The notes beneath the pieces are model-generated. The model made no database searches. It was not told the origin of the DNA and saw only the letters and a program-made list of their open reading frames with translations. A stretch of DNA of 64,000 bases from Henckelia pumila. Lineage: Eukaryota > Streptophyta > Magnoliopsida > Lamiales > Gesneriaceae. Below, one piece after another: positions 24,670-38,179 of the stretch. The DNA lies in contig NC_133121.1 in NCBI RefSeq assembly GCF_033568475.1, positions 1,116,001 to 1,180,000 of the forward strand, in the 5' to 3' direction. The stretch's first letter is position 1, and each line of letters opens with the position of its first letter. The position numbers were made by a program, and so were the translations under genes.

Positions 24670-26835
24670 TGTGACGATCCGAGTTCTAATCTCTCAATAA
24701 ACATTAATCAACAATAATAGACAACAATCAATGTCTAAAAAAAAGAATAAATTTTTTTTTTTAAAAAATGGATTGCCCTGCGCACGCGCGGGCATCGCCC
24801 CTCACGCGCGCGCCGGCCAATGAGCCCGAAGTCTTAAGGGCTGGCTCGCGCGCGAGTACTAGCTCGCCCGTGCGAGGCCACTGCACCAAAAAAAAAAAAG
24901 AAGGTGCTCAGCTGCTGTCAAAAACTGTTCTTCTGCATTTCCATCCAAGCATCAACTCCTAATGTTTTCATACATGATCTAAATCATATCAACATCTATC
25001 ATGCTATACAATGGATACAAATAAATCAATACAAGGCCTTAAAACATAAACAAGGTTATCACAACAAGCAAGAAGCATTGTTATACCATTCAAGATCATG
25101 ATACCCAAGTTGATTCAAAGGATTTACATAACATTTCAAATCCTATAAACATCAACCAAACCACAACTAGATCATTTATAAGTTGTGAATCAAGTAGCTA
25201 TAACAAGATCATGTTTAAGGCTCAATTCTACAACATGACAGCTCATTCAACTTCTAACTCGGATCATCACGCTATATTCTCTCCTCCCTTGTTCTTCAAT
25301 TCCGCTTTTGTCCGGATCCACTCCCTCCTATTGCAATGACACATACAACAAAACAATAGCCGGATAACTCCGGTGAGAAATAGATTTCCCAATAAAAGCG
25401 ACTAAACATGCATAACAAACATATATCAAGATCATGATATAAAGGTAAATACAATGCATGTTTTCAAAACAAGGTTCATTTCGTCATTCGTCGATTGGGA
25501 TCCCGAGAAGTAGATATCATAACTAATCCACCGACTCTCCCGATCGAGGTGGGGTTACTTATCTTTCTTCTCTAGACTTTGAAGCAATCATATATGCAAA
25601 TCAGACGCTAGGCTAAAACAACCACCCATGCCATACATATACGATTCCACAAATCGTCTATTCGAACGTTTCCGTTCATTTCAAAATCAAGGAATAAGTC
25701 TTCAAGATGAATGCAACATATATCATCAACAAGGCATTCATAACATCAAAAACTTATTCAACAACTCAAATGAAAACACATAAGAGCAATTAAGCAAACA
25801 AGTATGTGATTTAGGGGAACTCGATACAAACCATCTCGAGTTGTAATCCCAATCAAATAGTAGTCCACTTTTACCTTTCAAATATGGTGTTTAGGATGTC
25901 TTCGAACTTGTCAAAGTCTGTACAAGATCAATCACCAAAAACTCATCTCAAAGTCTGCTCACTATCAACCCAAACTTCAACAAGAACTTCAAGGCAAACT
26001 GTACCAACCTTGTTCTATCTTCTATCGGTTTCGGAGTCAACTTCTTGAGTTTATATACTCTGTTTATGCACTGAAACAATAGCATAACAATCAAGAAATC
26101 ACCAGCTAATAGTTCAGCAACTTCTAAGTTCAAGAATAATAGCAAATCACTTCAAATCAAGAGTTCGACGGCATATCGGTACAAACTCGGCGATTCCGCA
26201 CATATCTACAACATTTCTAACATGTATATCAGCTGGTGAAACTTCAAACCCAACATATCAACAGGTATATCAATCGAACCATAGTTGTAACATCACAAGA
26301 ACATGATATAACAACCCAATCCTCAACCCAACTTTGATAAAAACAAGTTATAAAAGCTCTTCAACACCAATTCAACCATAATTCTGATATCTGTCATTTT
26401 CGAAATCTCAAACCCTGAAGAACAAAAAGGAAACTTACATCAAATCGAAGATCTCGTTTCAAGTATTCCAAAACATCTTTTGGAATCGAAATCGGATACT
26501 CGAGTCAAAAGATATGGAAATCGCAAGATGAAGAAATAAATTGGAAAGATCTTTGTTCTTGCCTCTCGGTTCCTTCCTCTGATTTTCTGAATAATCTGAT
26601 GAATTGAAAGAGAATCACACGTGCACAAGTTTAAGAATCACAAGTGTCCCACTAAAATTCAAGATTTTGCACTTTGGCCCCTCAAGACTTCCAAAATTGC
26701 AATTCAGTCCTCCATTTCTCTTTTCATTCAATTTCAATCCTAATCAATTTAAGAATATTAAAATTTAAATCAAAACTCCAAATATTCCCAAATTAATTAT
26801 TCTCGGATTAAAATTAAATAATTCTGGGCGTTACA
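24670..26835 (-). repeat. Gypsy C 3' LTR
   Basis: On the plus strand it reads TGTGACGATCCGAG to GGGCGTTACA. It includes a GC-rich patch (24777-24880) of CGCGCGCC words and is roughly 98-99% identical by eye to the LTR at 31963. Confidence 0.92.
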
Positions 26836-26847
26836 ATTCTCCCCCAC
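26836..26847 (-). other. Gypsy C polypurine tract
   Basis: GTGGGGGAGAAT on the minus strand, directly before the 3' LTR. Confidence 0.85.
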
Positions 26848-26936
26848 TAAGACACGATTTCGTCCTCGAAATCTAAAGTAATATCAACAGATCATATATC
26901 AAATATCAGATAACAGAAAATTAAAGAAGACTCACA

Positions 26937-29900
26937 TCAATGAAACATCTCAGGAAATCTTTGCTTCATATCAGATTCAGTTTCTCACGTCGCTTCTTCA
27001 ATACCATGACGACTCCACTGGACTTTCACAAGTGGAATAGTCTTCGTTCGTAGTTGCTTCTCTTTTCGATCAAGAATCTGAATTGTCTTTTCAAAATAAC
27101 TCAAGGTCTCGTCGAGTTCAGTCTCATCAGATTGAAGCACATGAGATTCATCAGCAAGATATTTTCGAAGCATCGATACATGAAAGACATCATGTATTCC
27201 AGATAACGATGGAGGAAGAGCTAATCGATAGGCAAGATTGCCTATTTTCTCCAGAATTTCATAAGGACCGATGTAGCGTGGAGACAATTTCCCTCGCTTG
27301 CCAAATCGTACGGTGCCTCTGAACGGAGAAATCTTCAAAAAGACACGATCCCCCTGTTCAAAAGACAAAGGTCGACGTCGAATGTTGGCATATTTCGTCT
27401 GTCTATCTTGAGCTGTCTTTATTCGTTTCTGAATAAGCTTCACCTGGTCATTCATATCACGTATCATATCAGGACTAGTATCATGTACTTCAGAAATATC
27501 ATCCCAGTACAAAGGAGATCGACATTTTCTTCCGTATAAAGCTTCAAAAGGAGCCATTCCTATACTTGATTGATAGCTGTTGTTGTACTAGAATTCACAA
27601 AGAGGTAGTGATTCTTGCCAACTAGTGCCAAAATCAAGCACTACAGCTCTCAACATGTCCTCCAATCTCTGAATAGTATGCTCAGACTGTCCGTCAGTCT
27701 GTGGATGATAAGCTGTGCTCAAATGTAACTGAGTACCCAAAGCACTCTGTAAGCTGTGCCAAAAATGTGATGTGAATCGAGGATCACGATCTGATACAAT
27801 AGATTTCGGCACTCCGTGCAATCTGACAACTTCACGGACATAAATCTCTGCCATCTGGTCGTGTCTATACGTCATACGATAATGAATAAAATACGCTGAT
27901 TTCGTCAATCTGTCAATAATCACCCAGATAGCATCACAGCCTCTAGAAGATCGAGGTAATCTAGTCACAAAGTCCATGGAAATATGATCCCATTTCCATT
28001 CCGGTACAGACAAACTCTGTAACAAACCAGGCGGCCTCTTCCTCTCAGCCTTCACCTGTTGGCAATTCAAACATCGAGCTACAAAATCAGTGATATCAGT
28101 CTTCATTTTCCACCAATAATGAGCTTTCAGATCGTTATACATCTTCCTACCACCAGGATGAACACTGTAACGACTATAATGCGCCTCTTTCAGTAGTTGT
28201 TGACGTACATCAGAAATATCAGGCACTACTAGGCGATTGTGAATGTAAAGAAGATCATCTCAAACCTGGTATTCAGATACATGCCCTGATCTAACTTTCT
28301 CAATCGAGTTCTGCACATTCTGATCAAGTTTCTGAGCATCTCGAATTCTTACCAATAAAGCTGGTTCAACTTGAATTTGATAGAGTCGTAATGGCTGATA
28401 GTTTGTATCAAATACTAATCCAGATAAACAACAGTTTTCAATCAAATTCGATACACCAATCGTCGATAAGGATAAAGAACATACCTTTCGACTCAATGCA
28501 TCTGCTGCTGCATTCGATTTTCCTGGATAATATTTAATCTCCCAGTCAAAGTCTTTCAGCAAATCCAGCCATCTCCGCTATCTCATATTCAGTTCTGACT
28601 GAGAAAACAGATATTTCAGACTCTTGTGATCAGAATAGGTTTCAAACTGTTCCCCGTACAGATAATGTCGCCAAATCTTCAAAGCAAATACAATGGCGGC
28701 CAATTCAAGATCATGAATCGGATATCTGGTCTCATGAGGCTTCAATTGTCTCGAGGCATAAGCAATCACATGACCTCGTTTGCATTAAAACACAAACTAA
28801 ACCTCGGTGAGATGCATCACAATAAACAGTGAAACCACCAGTACCTGAAGGAATCGTCAAGACTGGTGCACTGGGTAATCGTTTCTTCAACTCCAGAAAA
28901 CTGGATTCACAAGCATCATACCAGACAAATAGAGTATTCTTCTGAGTCAACTGAGTAATCGGCTTCGCAATACTGGAAAAATCTTTAATGAATCGACGAT
29001 AATACCCAGCCAAACCCATAAAACTACGAATCTCAGGAACAGATGTCGGTCTCGACCAACTGATCACTGCTTCGACTTTATTTGGATCCATAGAAATACC
29101 ATTTCCAGATATAATATGTCCAAGAAAGACAACCTGTTTCAGCCAAAACTCGCATTTCGACAGTTTAGCATACAGTTTCTCGGCTCTTAAAGTCTTCAAT
29201 ACTGTTCTCAGATGTTCAGCATGATCAATCAGATTCTTTGAATATATCAGAATATCATCAATAAAAATAATCACAAAGTCATCGAGATACTTCTGAAATA
29301 CACGGTTCATCAAAGTCATAAACACAGCTGGAGCATTCGTCAAACCAAACGGCATAACTATGAACTCATAATGGCCATACCTGGTTCTTAACGCAGTATT
29401 AGGAATATCAGAATCCCTAACTCTCAGCTGATGGTATCCAGATCTCAGATCGATCTTGGAATACACAGAAGAACCCTGCAACTGATCAAATAAATCATCA
29501 ATACGAGGCAAAGGGTATTTGTTCTTTACCGTAGCCTTGTTCAGTTGCCGGTAGTCGATACATAATCTCATTAAACCGTCTTTCTTTCTAACAAACAGTA
29601 CTGGAGCTCCCCAAGGAGAAACACTGGGTCGAATGTATCCCTTGGCAGTAAATCTTCTAACTGTTCCTTCAATTCTTTCAGTTCAACTGGTGCCATTCGA
29701 TAAGGTGCTTTCAAAATCGGTGCAGTTCCTGGCATCAGTTCTATGCTGAAATCAATCTCTCGATACGGAGGTAATCCTGGAATCTCATCAGGGAAAACGT
29801 CCGCAAACTCACTAACCACTGGCAAATCAGTCAGGTTCGGGCTAGTTTTCAACACATCAACTGCATAAACAAGAAATCCCTCTGCTCCTTTCTGCAAAAG

Positions 29901-30405
29901 TCGGGTCATAGATAATACAGAAATAAGAGGAATCTTGGCACGTGAACCCTTACCATAGAACTTCCATTCTCCAGCCATTTCAGGTCTGAATCTCACTATC
30001 TTCTGAAAACAGTCTACGGTAGCTCTGTACTTATTCAGCATATCAATCCCAATAATACAGTCGAAATCAGACATACCAAGTACGAAGCAATCTATCTCAA
30101 TTTCATTACCCTCATACTGTAGTAAACAATTCTTAACTATCTGAATCGAGATAAGACCCCTCCCCAAAGGAGAAGAAACAGATACTACAACAGGTAATGT
30201 TTCAACAGGCAATGAATGCAATGAAACAAATTGAGCAGATATAAATGTATGGGATGCACCTGTATCAATCAAGACATATGCGGGATAACCATAAAGAGAA
30301 CAGTTACCTGCAATCACGTCATCTGGTGCTCCCTGTGCCTGTTCCTCCGTCAGTGCATAGACATGAGCCTGCTGTCTCTGTGGCTGACTGCCTGCCTGGC
30401 CTCGA
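26937..30405 (-). pseudogene. Gypsy C pol polyprotein, broken
   Basis: Minus-strand order: protease with LIDTGASHTFIS (~30260); reverse transcriptase with [22 protein letters not shown] and the active-site [12 protein letters not shown] (~29570-29250); RNase H with VYCDASHRG; integrase with the CLNCQQVKAER zinc finger and MDFVTRLP, ending [12 protein letters not shown] and [11 protein letters not shown]; then a KVQWSRHGIEEAT chromodomain-like tail. It is interrupted by a one-base loss near 29655, a one-base gain near 28780, and stops near 28577 (MR*RRW), 28260 (QV*DDL), 27588 (EF*YNNS) and 26985 (EEAT*ETE). It cannot make a full polyprotein. Confidence 0.9.
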
Positions 30406-30408
30406 CTG

Positions 30409-31521
30409 TTACTGAGGTGGTGATGGTTGAAAGGAATGGACAGAGGAGGCTTGCCTCACGGGTTGAGCCACTGATCGTGATGACTCTGCACCTCGTGCCT
30501 GTCCAGCACCTCTCTGAGGACATACTCTCGCAAAATGGCCAGTCTGATGGCATATATCGCATCTCCCAGATACACCTCGACACTGATCAGTTGGATGTCC
30601 TCTACCACAAATGTTACAGAATACCCCAGACTTCTGTTTCGTACCACTGGAACTTGAAGAACTGCTTCCAGATTTCTTAAATTGTTTTCCTCTAGCTTGC
30701 AAATATCCCTTCTTGCCACTGCTACTGCCACCACTGTCAAATCGAAACGACTGTTGCTGAGTTGAACCTGAAGGTTGTGACTGTCTCGGAGGCTGTTCAA
30801 TATACAAAGCTCCTCGCTGCTGTATCAAGCCAGCTTCTGCTCCTTTGGCACTGTTCAAGGCATCAGCAAAATTATTCGGTCGCCTTGTATTCACCAGTGT
30901 AAAAACATCAGGATTCAGTCCATTAATGAACTGATCAGCCATAGCCTCGTCACTATCTGCAACATGTGGAGCAAAACGTAGCAATGTAGTGAATTTTGCA
31001 ACATAGTCTTCAATATTCAAGTTTCCCTGCCTCAGGTTAGCAAATTCGGCACCCTTGTCTTTACGATAAGATACCGGAAAGAAACGTTGATAAAACTCTG
31101 TCTTGAAGACATTCCAGGTCAAAACAGTTCCTCTACGCTCCAGAGATTTCTTTGTTGTGAACCACCAGCTTTTAGCAACCTCATGCAACCGATGACCAAC
31201 AAGTCTGACTCTTCGTTCATCACCGTAGTCAAGTGAATCAAATAACATGTCCATGTCATCAAGCCATCCTTCACATTCAACTGCATTCTCAGTACCTTTC
31301 AGAGTTGGCGGCTTGTAGGATTGAAAACGTTTCAACAATGTTTTTATTGGAGTTGCAGTCATATCTGTCATATCTCGTGATGTACTGCCCTGTTCATTAC
31401 TCGGGACTGCAGTTGCAGGCACTATCGGTGTGACAACTGTCGGTGGAGTATGAACTGTCTGTTCTGGTAAAGAAATAGGAACATGGGGTCTCAGAGGAGG
31501 TCGTCCTGGTCTTCGAGACAT
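30409..31521 (-). CDS. Gypsy C gag (capsid/nucleocapsid), open
   Basis: This is the 370-residue Gag of the retroelement, which packages element RNA in cytoplasmic particles. The retrotransposon gag domain lies about residues 60-230 (ECEGWLDDMDMLFDSL, FKTEFYQRFFPVSYRKDKG, NLRQGNLNIEDYVAKFTTL). A Ser-rich linker is followed by two zinc knuckles: CNICGRGHPTDQC (variant spacing) and CDICHQTGHFARVC (canonical CX2CX4HX4C). ATG is at 31521, about 440 nt downstream of the primer site on the minus strand. Unlike the pol part it is uninterrupted; the stop precedes a frame change into pol. Confidence 0.9.
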   Translation of the reverse strand: MSRRPGRPPLRPHVPISLPEQTVHTPPTVVTPIVPATAVPSNEQGSTSRDMTDMTATPIKTLLKRFQSYKPPTLKGTENAVECEGWLDDMDMLFDSLDYGDERRVRLVGHRLHEVAKSWWFTTKKSLERRGTVLTWNVFKTEFYQRFFPVSYRKDKGAEFANLRQGNLNIEDYVAKFTTLLRFAPHVADSDEAMADQFINGLNPDVFTLVNTRRPNNFADALNSAKGAEAGLIQQRGALYIEQPPRQSQPSGSTQQQSFRFDSGGSSSGKKGYLQARGKQFKKSGSSSSSSSGTKQKSGVFCNICGRGHPTDQCRGVSGRCDICHQTGHFARVCPQRGAGQARGAESSRSVAQPVRQASSVHSFQPSPPQ

Positions 31522-31945
31522 ATCTGATTATCAAAATGGTTAGGATACCAAATCATAAAATTATCTCAGTCCTCCTCTGATCATCTTACCTCTGATCAAG
31601 ACCCGGTTCTGATTCAATCTTAAATAAATAATCACACTCTTCAAATAAAACATGCTTCCAATCATTGCAGATAATCAGGTAGCATGTCAGAATTCATCAG
31701 GATACATGCCTCTATCAGTTCAGATATTCCAATAAGCATGCATCTTTAATCATCGTAATCATACTTTCAAATAAAATAAATACAACATCTTGTAATAAAA
31801 TACTTTAAAGTAAATCATGCTAGCATTTAAAACATGTAATTCAATCACGTAATTAAATCATAGCATGATAAAAAAAAACATAAATACGTAAGGCAGAAGA
31901 CTCGATCTACCCCACTCACTGTCTATCTAAGTCCAGAATTGTCTT

Positions 31946-31957
31946 GCTCTGATACCA
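31946..31957 (-). other. Gypsy C primer binding site
   Basis: TGGTATCAGAGC on the minus strand, complementary to the 3' end of initiator-Met tRNA, five bases from the 5' LTR. Confidence 0.9.
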
Positions 31958-31962
31958 CCTGT

Positions 31963-34126
31963 TGTGACGACCCGAGTTCTAATCTCTCAATAAACATTAA
32001 TCAACAATAATAGACAACAATCAATGTCTAAACAAAAGAATAATTTTTTTTTTAAATGGATTGCCCTGCGCACGCGCAGGCATCGCCCCTCGCGTGCACG
32101 CCGGCCAATGAGCCCGAAGTCTTAAGGGCTGGCTCGCGCGCGCGCGAGTACTAGCTCGCCCGTGCGCAGGCCACTGCACCAGAAAAAAAAGAAGGTGCTC
32201 AGCTGCTATCAAAAACTGTTCTTCATGCATTTCCATCCAAGCATCAACTCCTAATGTTTTCATACATGATCTAAATCATATCAACATCTATCATGCTATA
32301 CAATGGATACAAATAAATCAATACAAGGCCTTAAAACATAAACAAGGTTATCACAATAAGCAAGAAGCATTGTTATACCATTCAAGATCATGATACCCAA
32401 GTTGATTCAAAGGATTTACATAACATTTCAAATCCTATAAACATCAACCAAACCACAACTAGATCATTTATAAGTTGTGAATCAAGTAGCTATAACAAGA
32501 TCATGTTTAAGGCTCAATTCTACAACATGACAGCTCATTCAACTTCTAACTCGGATCATCACGCTATATTCTCTCCTCCCTTGTTCTTCAATTCCGCTTT
32601 TGTCCGGATCCACTCCCTCCTATTGAAATGACACATACAACAAAATAATAGCCGGATAACTCCGGTGAGAAATAGATTTCCCAGTAAAAGCGACTAAACA
32701 TGCATAACAAACATATATCAAGATCATGATATAAAGGTAAATACAATGCATGTTTTCAAAACAAGGTTCATTTCGTCATTCGTCGATTGGGATCCCGAGA
32801 AGTAGATATCATAACTAATCCACCGACTCTCCCGATCGAGGTGGGGTTACTTATCTTTCTTCTCTAGACTTTGAAGCAATCATATATGCAAATCAGACGC
32901 TAGGCTAAAACAACCACCCAGGCCATACATATACGATTCCACAAATCGTCTATTCGAACGTTTCCGTTTATTTCAAAATCAAGGAATAAGTTTTCAAGAT
33001 GAATGCAACATATATCATCATCAAGGCATTCATAACATCAAAAACTTATTCAACAACTCAAATGAAAACACATAAGAGCAATTAAGCAAACAAGTATGTG
33101 ATTTAGGGGAACTCGATACAAACCATCTCGAGTTGTAATCCCAATCAAATAGTAGTCCACTTTTACCTTTAAAATATGGTGTTTAGGATGTCTTCGAACT
33201 TGTAAAAGTCTGTACAAGATCAATCACCAAAAACTCATCTCAAAGTCTGCTCACTATCAACCCAAACTTCAACAAGAACTTCAAGGCAAACTGTACCAAC
33301 CTTGTTCTATCTTTTATCGGTTTCGGAGTCGACTTCTTGAGTTTATATACTCTTTTTATGCACTGAAACAATAGCAAAACAATCAAGGAATCATCAGCTA
33401 ATAGTTCAGCAACTTCTAAGTTCAAGAATAATAGCAAATCACTTCAAATCAAGAGTTCGACGGCATATCGGTACAAACTCGGCGATTCCGCACATATCTA
33501 CAACATTTCTAACATGTATATCAGCTGGTGAAACTTCAAACCCAACATATCAACAGGTATATCAATCGAACCATAGTTGTAACATCACAAGAACATGATA
33601 TAACAACCCAATCTTCAACCCAACTTCGATAAAACAAGTTATAAAAGCTCTTCAACACCAATTCAACCATAATTCTGATATCTGTCATTTTCGAAATCTC
33701 AAACCCTGAAGAACAAAAAGGAAACTTACATCAAATCGAAGGTCTCATTTCAAGGATTCCAAAACATCTTTTGGAATCGAAATCGGATACTCGAGTCAAA
33801 AGATATGGCAATCGCAAGATGAAGAAATAAATTGGAAAGATCTTTATTCTTGCCTCTCGGTTCCTTCCTATGATTTTCTGAATAATCTGATGAATTGAAA
33901 GAGAATCACACGTGCACAAGTTTAAGAATCACAAGTGTCCCACTAAAATTCAAGATTTTGCACTTTGGCCCCTCAAGACTTCCAAAATTGCAATTCAGTC
34001 CTCCATTTCTCTTTTCATTCAATTTCAATCCTAATAAATTTAAGAATATTAGAATTTAAATCAAAACTCCAAATATTCCCAAATTAATTATTCTCGGATT
34101 AAAATTAAATAATTCTGGGCGTTACA
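31963..34126 (-). repeat. Gypsy C 5' LTR
   Basis: 2164 bp, TGTGACGACCCGAG to GGGCGTTACA on the plus strand; near-identical to the LTR at 24670, with small differences in the poly-A/T and CGCG tracts and scattered substitutions. Confidence 0.92.
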
Positions 34127-34512
34127 TATTTTTTCTAGTTTTACTGTCCACATCAACTTTAATCTTACTTTCAAAGATGTTTGTTACTTCAAGTTATGGA
34201 AAAGTTAACATCTTGATAGTTTTTGGATTAATGATCAAAGATATTGCAATAAAAATTGATTCAAGTATACCTTTATGGACTAGAATACCTCTTTTGAAAA
34301 AGGGAGAAGAGGTAGGAGAAATTAAATTGCATATCTGATGATCATTAAGATAAGTCATTCAGGAATCCTTAGGGCAATATGTCGAAAAGATATAACTAAA
34401 GTTAAGAATCACCTTAATAATATTGAAAATGAGGTTTGTCAAGAATGAAAGGGTGAATTTTATACGTTCTTGACAACTTCACATTAAATGAGGTATAAAA
34501 ATTAATGATTAA

Positions 34513-34899
34513 GGCACCGTTCTGTTCACGGTATTACTAATATATGTATAACTTATCACATCCCATCCAACGTTCTTCTCATCATATTATTTATCTGTAT
34601 ATTAACTATTTATTTTACATCAATCAAATCATTAATTATTTATCTCACATCAATCAAATCATTAAATTCAAATTACTATATTACCCCTTTTAAATAATAT
34701 AATTTTTATTTTATTTATTGTTAAAAGGACAAAATAGTCATTTAAAATTTTTATATAAAATTTAATCAATCAAATCAAATAAACTATAATCTATCAATAA
34801 AATCCAATATAATTTTAACTATCATTTTTTATTAATTTTTATTACATTATACTACTTATCTATATATTACTTATATCATACCTCAAATCAAACGGTGCC
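34513..34899. mobile_element. Tourist-like (PIF/Harbinger) MITE
   Basis: 387 bp, inverted ends GGCACCGTT, flanked by TAA on both sides (34510-34512, 34900-34902), the usual target of PIF/Harbinger elements. AT-rich, noncoding, inside the Copia B gag region. Confidence 0.82.
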
Positions 34900-34959
34900 T
34901 AAGGATAAAGTAAGCTACAGATATAGCACCTCAAAAGGAACAACAAAATAAACCGAGTG

Positions 34960-36676
34960 AATCGGAGAGTAATAGTTGTTTCTTATGTGGAGCTAAAAGG
35001 TTTATGAAAATAAAGTTTTTAAATTTGGTTTGTTTTAAGATTAATTTATCTTTGATGCCTAGACACATATGATGGATAGATTTTGGTGCTATCATCAGTG
35101 TGTCTATGTGGGGCTATTATTATTGCTAAATTTCAAATGATGATGAAAGATTCATCAGTGTACAATGACAAAACAATTAAAGTTGAAATAATTGAAAATT
35201 TAAGATTATTGTTAAGGCCTGAGTTTTATTTGAATCTAAATGAAACATTTATTGTACCAATTTTCTGGCGAAATAATTTTTATTTCTATTTTGGGCACAT
35301 TCGGTTTCTCTTGTTCATTTGAAAATGGAAATTTAGGTTGTTTCATGATTCAAAATTGGTGGGCTCTAGCTTTGGCTCTTCATCTCGTTACAATAATCTT
35401 TCTTCGATTGATACAATTGTTTTATTTAATGAGTTTCTGCAATTAAATTTAAAAGTATTAAAGATAAAATTCCAGTAAATGAGAATTCAGTTACGTCGTG
35501 ACATGAAATATTATGTTATATCTCCAGATGGAGAATAAAGAAACTTATGTATGACGAAATTCTCAATCCTTCAAATTTAACATATTTTGATATTTGTGTA
35601 AAATGTATAAAGGGAAAACAAACAAATTAAAGAAGATTTGAAGTCAACAAGAATTTGGATGTCTATGAATTTATAAATATGGATATTAGTGGGTCTTCCA
35701 TATGATTTTTTGGAATGATCAACGATAATTTATATTTTTCATAGATGATTATTTTAAAAATGACTTTTATATCTCATTTATGGAAAAACACTAATGACTG
35801 CAGCATATATCCTTAACAAAGTTTTATTAAAGTGATTCTTAAAGATCTAACGGATAAAAGTTTTATGGTCCCACAATTAATTTGATTCTCAGTTAGAAAA
35901 ATGCTTGGTTTTTTAGGATGTCGAGTTTGTGGGGGGAGATAAAGTTTTGAAAATTGTCTTTAAGGAAGAATATTTTAATATTCTCACAAGTGTTATTGAC
36001 ATTGATCAAAATTATATTTTTGACTTTGTTCAAAAACATAATACGGTAAGACAATTTAGTTAAATCTCTCATTCAAGAAATATTCTAAAAGAACAAACTC
36101 TAACATATCAATAACCTTGTCAATATGGAGTTCCACTCGAGAGAGAAGAAATACAGTCTTAGGTAATTTGATTGTATTTCTCCAAGAGAATAAGGTCAAC
36201 ATTGACATGATATAAATTGATAAAATCAATTTCTATCAAGTCATAAAAATTCTAACTCTCGAAATAGATTGATGTCAATATAAAGAGATAAAATCTATGA
36301 AATACAATGACAATCGATATCTTGTCACATTGCCTAAAGTGTGAAGTTCATTGGTTCTAAATGGATATTTAAAACCATAAGTACTCAAAAGGTAGTGTGG
36401 AAAGATATAAGATTCGTCTTTTTATTAATGAGGTTTTACACAGTAAGAGGATACAATTGTAAAGGGTCTTTCTATTTGGTTTCTTTGAAGGACTCTTCAG
36501 GATTATATTGGCATATTATTGAATTTTTTAATCAACAAATGATATTTTTACATTTCATCATGTGATCATCTCGTTTGGTTTGAGATCAATTTGGTCGATG
36601 ATTGTATATATCATAAGGTCTGTGGGAGTAAATATATTTTTCTGGTTTTGTATGTGATGATAGTCTACTCGCTAAC
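34960..36676 (+). pseudogene. Copia B gag-protease-integrase-RT remnants, part 1
   Basis: Pieces in plus-strand order: a gag zinc knuckle remnant with SNSCFLCGAKRF (~34970); a protease remnant (IDFGAIISVSMWG, ~35080); pre-integrase region (ETFIVPIFWRNNF, ~35250); an integrase end fragment (TAAYILNKV, ~35805); a linker near 36200; and reverse transcriptase start (FIGSKWIFKTI, ~36345), ending near the LYVDD position. Many stops and shifts are present, and the integrase core and the RT segment with the catalytic motifs are largely deleted. Gypsy D interrupts it at 36677. Confidence 0.8.
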
Positions 36677-38101
36677 TGTAGTAGCCCGGTTCCATTTTAC
36701 AAGATTAAGTGATTTTAAACATGTTAGAAAATGACATATAATTTTAAAAGTGTCAAAACATGTTTAAAGAGTCCTTATTTGGTTAAAATAAGTGGAAAAT
36801 CATATCCGGAACGTCCAAAAATGGTAGGGTAGGTCCCGGGGGTCCAAAAATGAGTTTGGAAGGACCAAAATAGTTCGGAGCATACGGACCAGTTCGGGCC
36901 CTCCGAACCACTTTGGGCCGTCCAAACCCAGTTCGAGGAGTCCGAACTCAACAGAGCCCAGGTGTCTAAATGGCTCGGACAAGTGGCAGTTCGGACCGTC
37001 TGAACCTAGTTCGGACCGTACGAAATACGCCTATAAATAGGCCATCCGAGGGCCTCATTTATCACTCAATTTCACACAATATCTCTAGGTTCCATCTTGT
37101 TTTCAGGGGTTTAAGGGTGATTCCAGCCTTCCTAGGCTTGGTCCAGAGGTTGTCCAGGTGCTCCGGGATTGTGACGGAGCGGTGCCCAAGTTTTGGGGCA
37201 GTCGTCATCAGCGAGCTGACGATGGACGCATGTATAACTTTAGCTCCTTATAGTAAATAGGGAGTATGTTATGGTCTAGTTAAGGCTTTTAGAATAAAGT
37301 GATAATGCATGAGTACTTTGCATTGTAGTGCGGATTATAGGCTTAGACATAGTGTTGGTCTGGCTTGCCTAGTTTATGACGTACGAAAGTATTATTTGAG
37401 ATATCCAGATTGAGTATGCATATATTATGTGTTTGCATGGATTATGTGATTGCATGTTTTATATGTCTTTATATACAACATGTCATGACTGTATGTTGCA
37501 TACATGAGCATATTGAGCATTTACCTTAGAGGTATCCTGTAGTAGGGCGCTCACCCTACGAGTTTGTGGATGGTTGGATACGATAGACTTGTGTCAGGTC
37601 ACCATTTTGGTTGGACACTTGTACTAGTATCAGGTCACCATTATCCATTGGATATATGAGTCACCTCCTGAAGCGACGGCGCAGCGTGCTATATACCCTG
37701 GGTTCGGTCTTTGAGCATGTTTCTTGACCTGAGAGTCTTGGTATCCAGTTCACTTGCATACATGCACACATAACACCGTATACTCATACTCTCGTACTGA
37801 GCTTATCATGCTCATGTCCCGTACTTTGTTATATCTGGACACCCTATTCCACGGGGCAGGTCTGCGGCTGGACGATGCGGGTAGTTCCAAGAGGGCTTAG
37901 GCGTTGGATGACCAGTAGGGCTTTGTCTAGGCTTTTGTTTCAGTTGTATTTGGGTTAATACACTGAATTTTTTTGATATGGTTGTAATCAATATTTTATT
38001 GTTGTTTAAGTTTTTTGCTGTTTAATTTTTGATTTATTTAATTAAGTTAAATACATGCTTAAGCTTCTGATTAGTAGGTGATCGCGGTGCGGGTCACTAC
38101 A
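36677..38101 (+). repeat. Gypsy D 5' LTR
   Basis: Starts TGTAGTAGCCCGGTTCC and ends GGGTCACTACA. It differs from the 3' LTR by scattered substitutions and several small indels (roughly 95% identity by eye). Confidence 0.92.
37031..37040 (+). promoter_or_regulatory. TATA box of Gypsy D 5' LTR
   Basis: CTATAAATAG, conserved at 41641-41650 in the 3' LTR, downstream of repeated TTCGGACCGT motifs. Likely U3/R promoter. Confidence 0.65.
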
Positions 38102-38105
38102 TTTA

Positions 38106-38117
38106 TGGTATCAGAGC
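38106..38117 (+). other. Gypsy D primer binding site
   Basis: TGGTATCAGAGC, perfect initiator-Met-tRNA complement, four bases after the LTR. Confidence 0.92.
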
Positions 38118-38179
38118 ATGCATAGGAATCTTGGGATCTAAATTATTTTAATTGGGTATAACCTTTAATCATCGTGTAG

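Larger units (their letters stand above)
24670..34126 (-). mobile_element. Gypsy element C, full length, chromovirus (Tekay/Del-like)
   Basis: 9457 bp with two LTRs of 2166 and 2164 bp, flanked by the exact target duplication TATTT (24665-24669, 34127-34131). Orientation is minus: the primer site (31946-31957, TGGTATCAGAGC on the minus strand) is next to the right LTR, and the polypurine tract GTGGGGGAGAAT is next to the left LTR. Order on the minus strand: gag, protease, reverse transcriptase, RNase H, integrase, chromodomain-like tail. It lies in the Copia B internal region and is younger than it. Confidence 0.93.

Noticed and set aside
34127..35450. Several short plus-strand ORFs as possible host genes
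   Set aside because: They align in order with Copia gag and protease regions of element B and contain stops.
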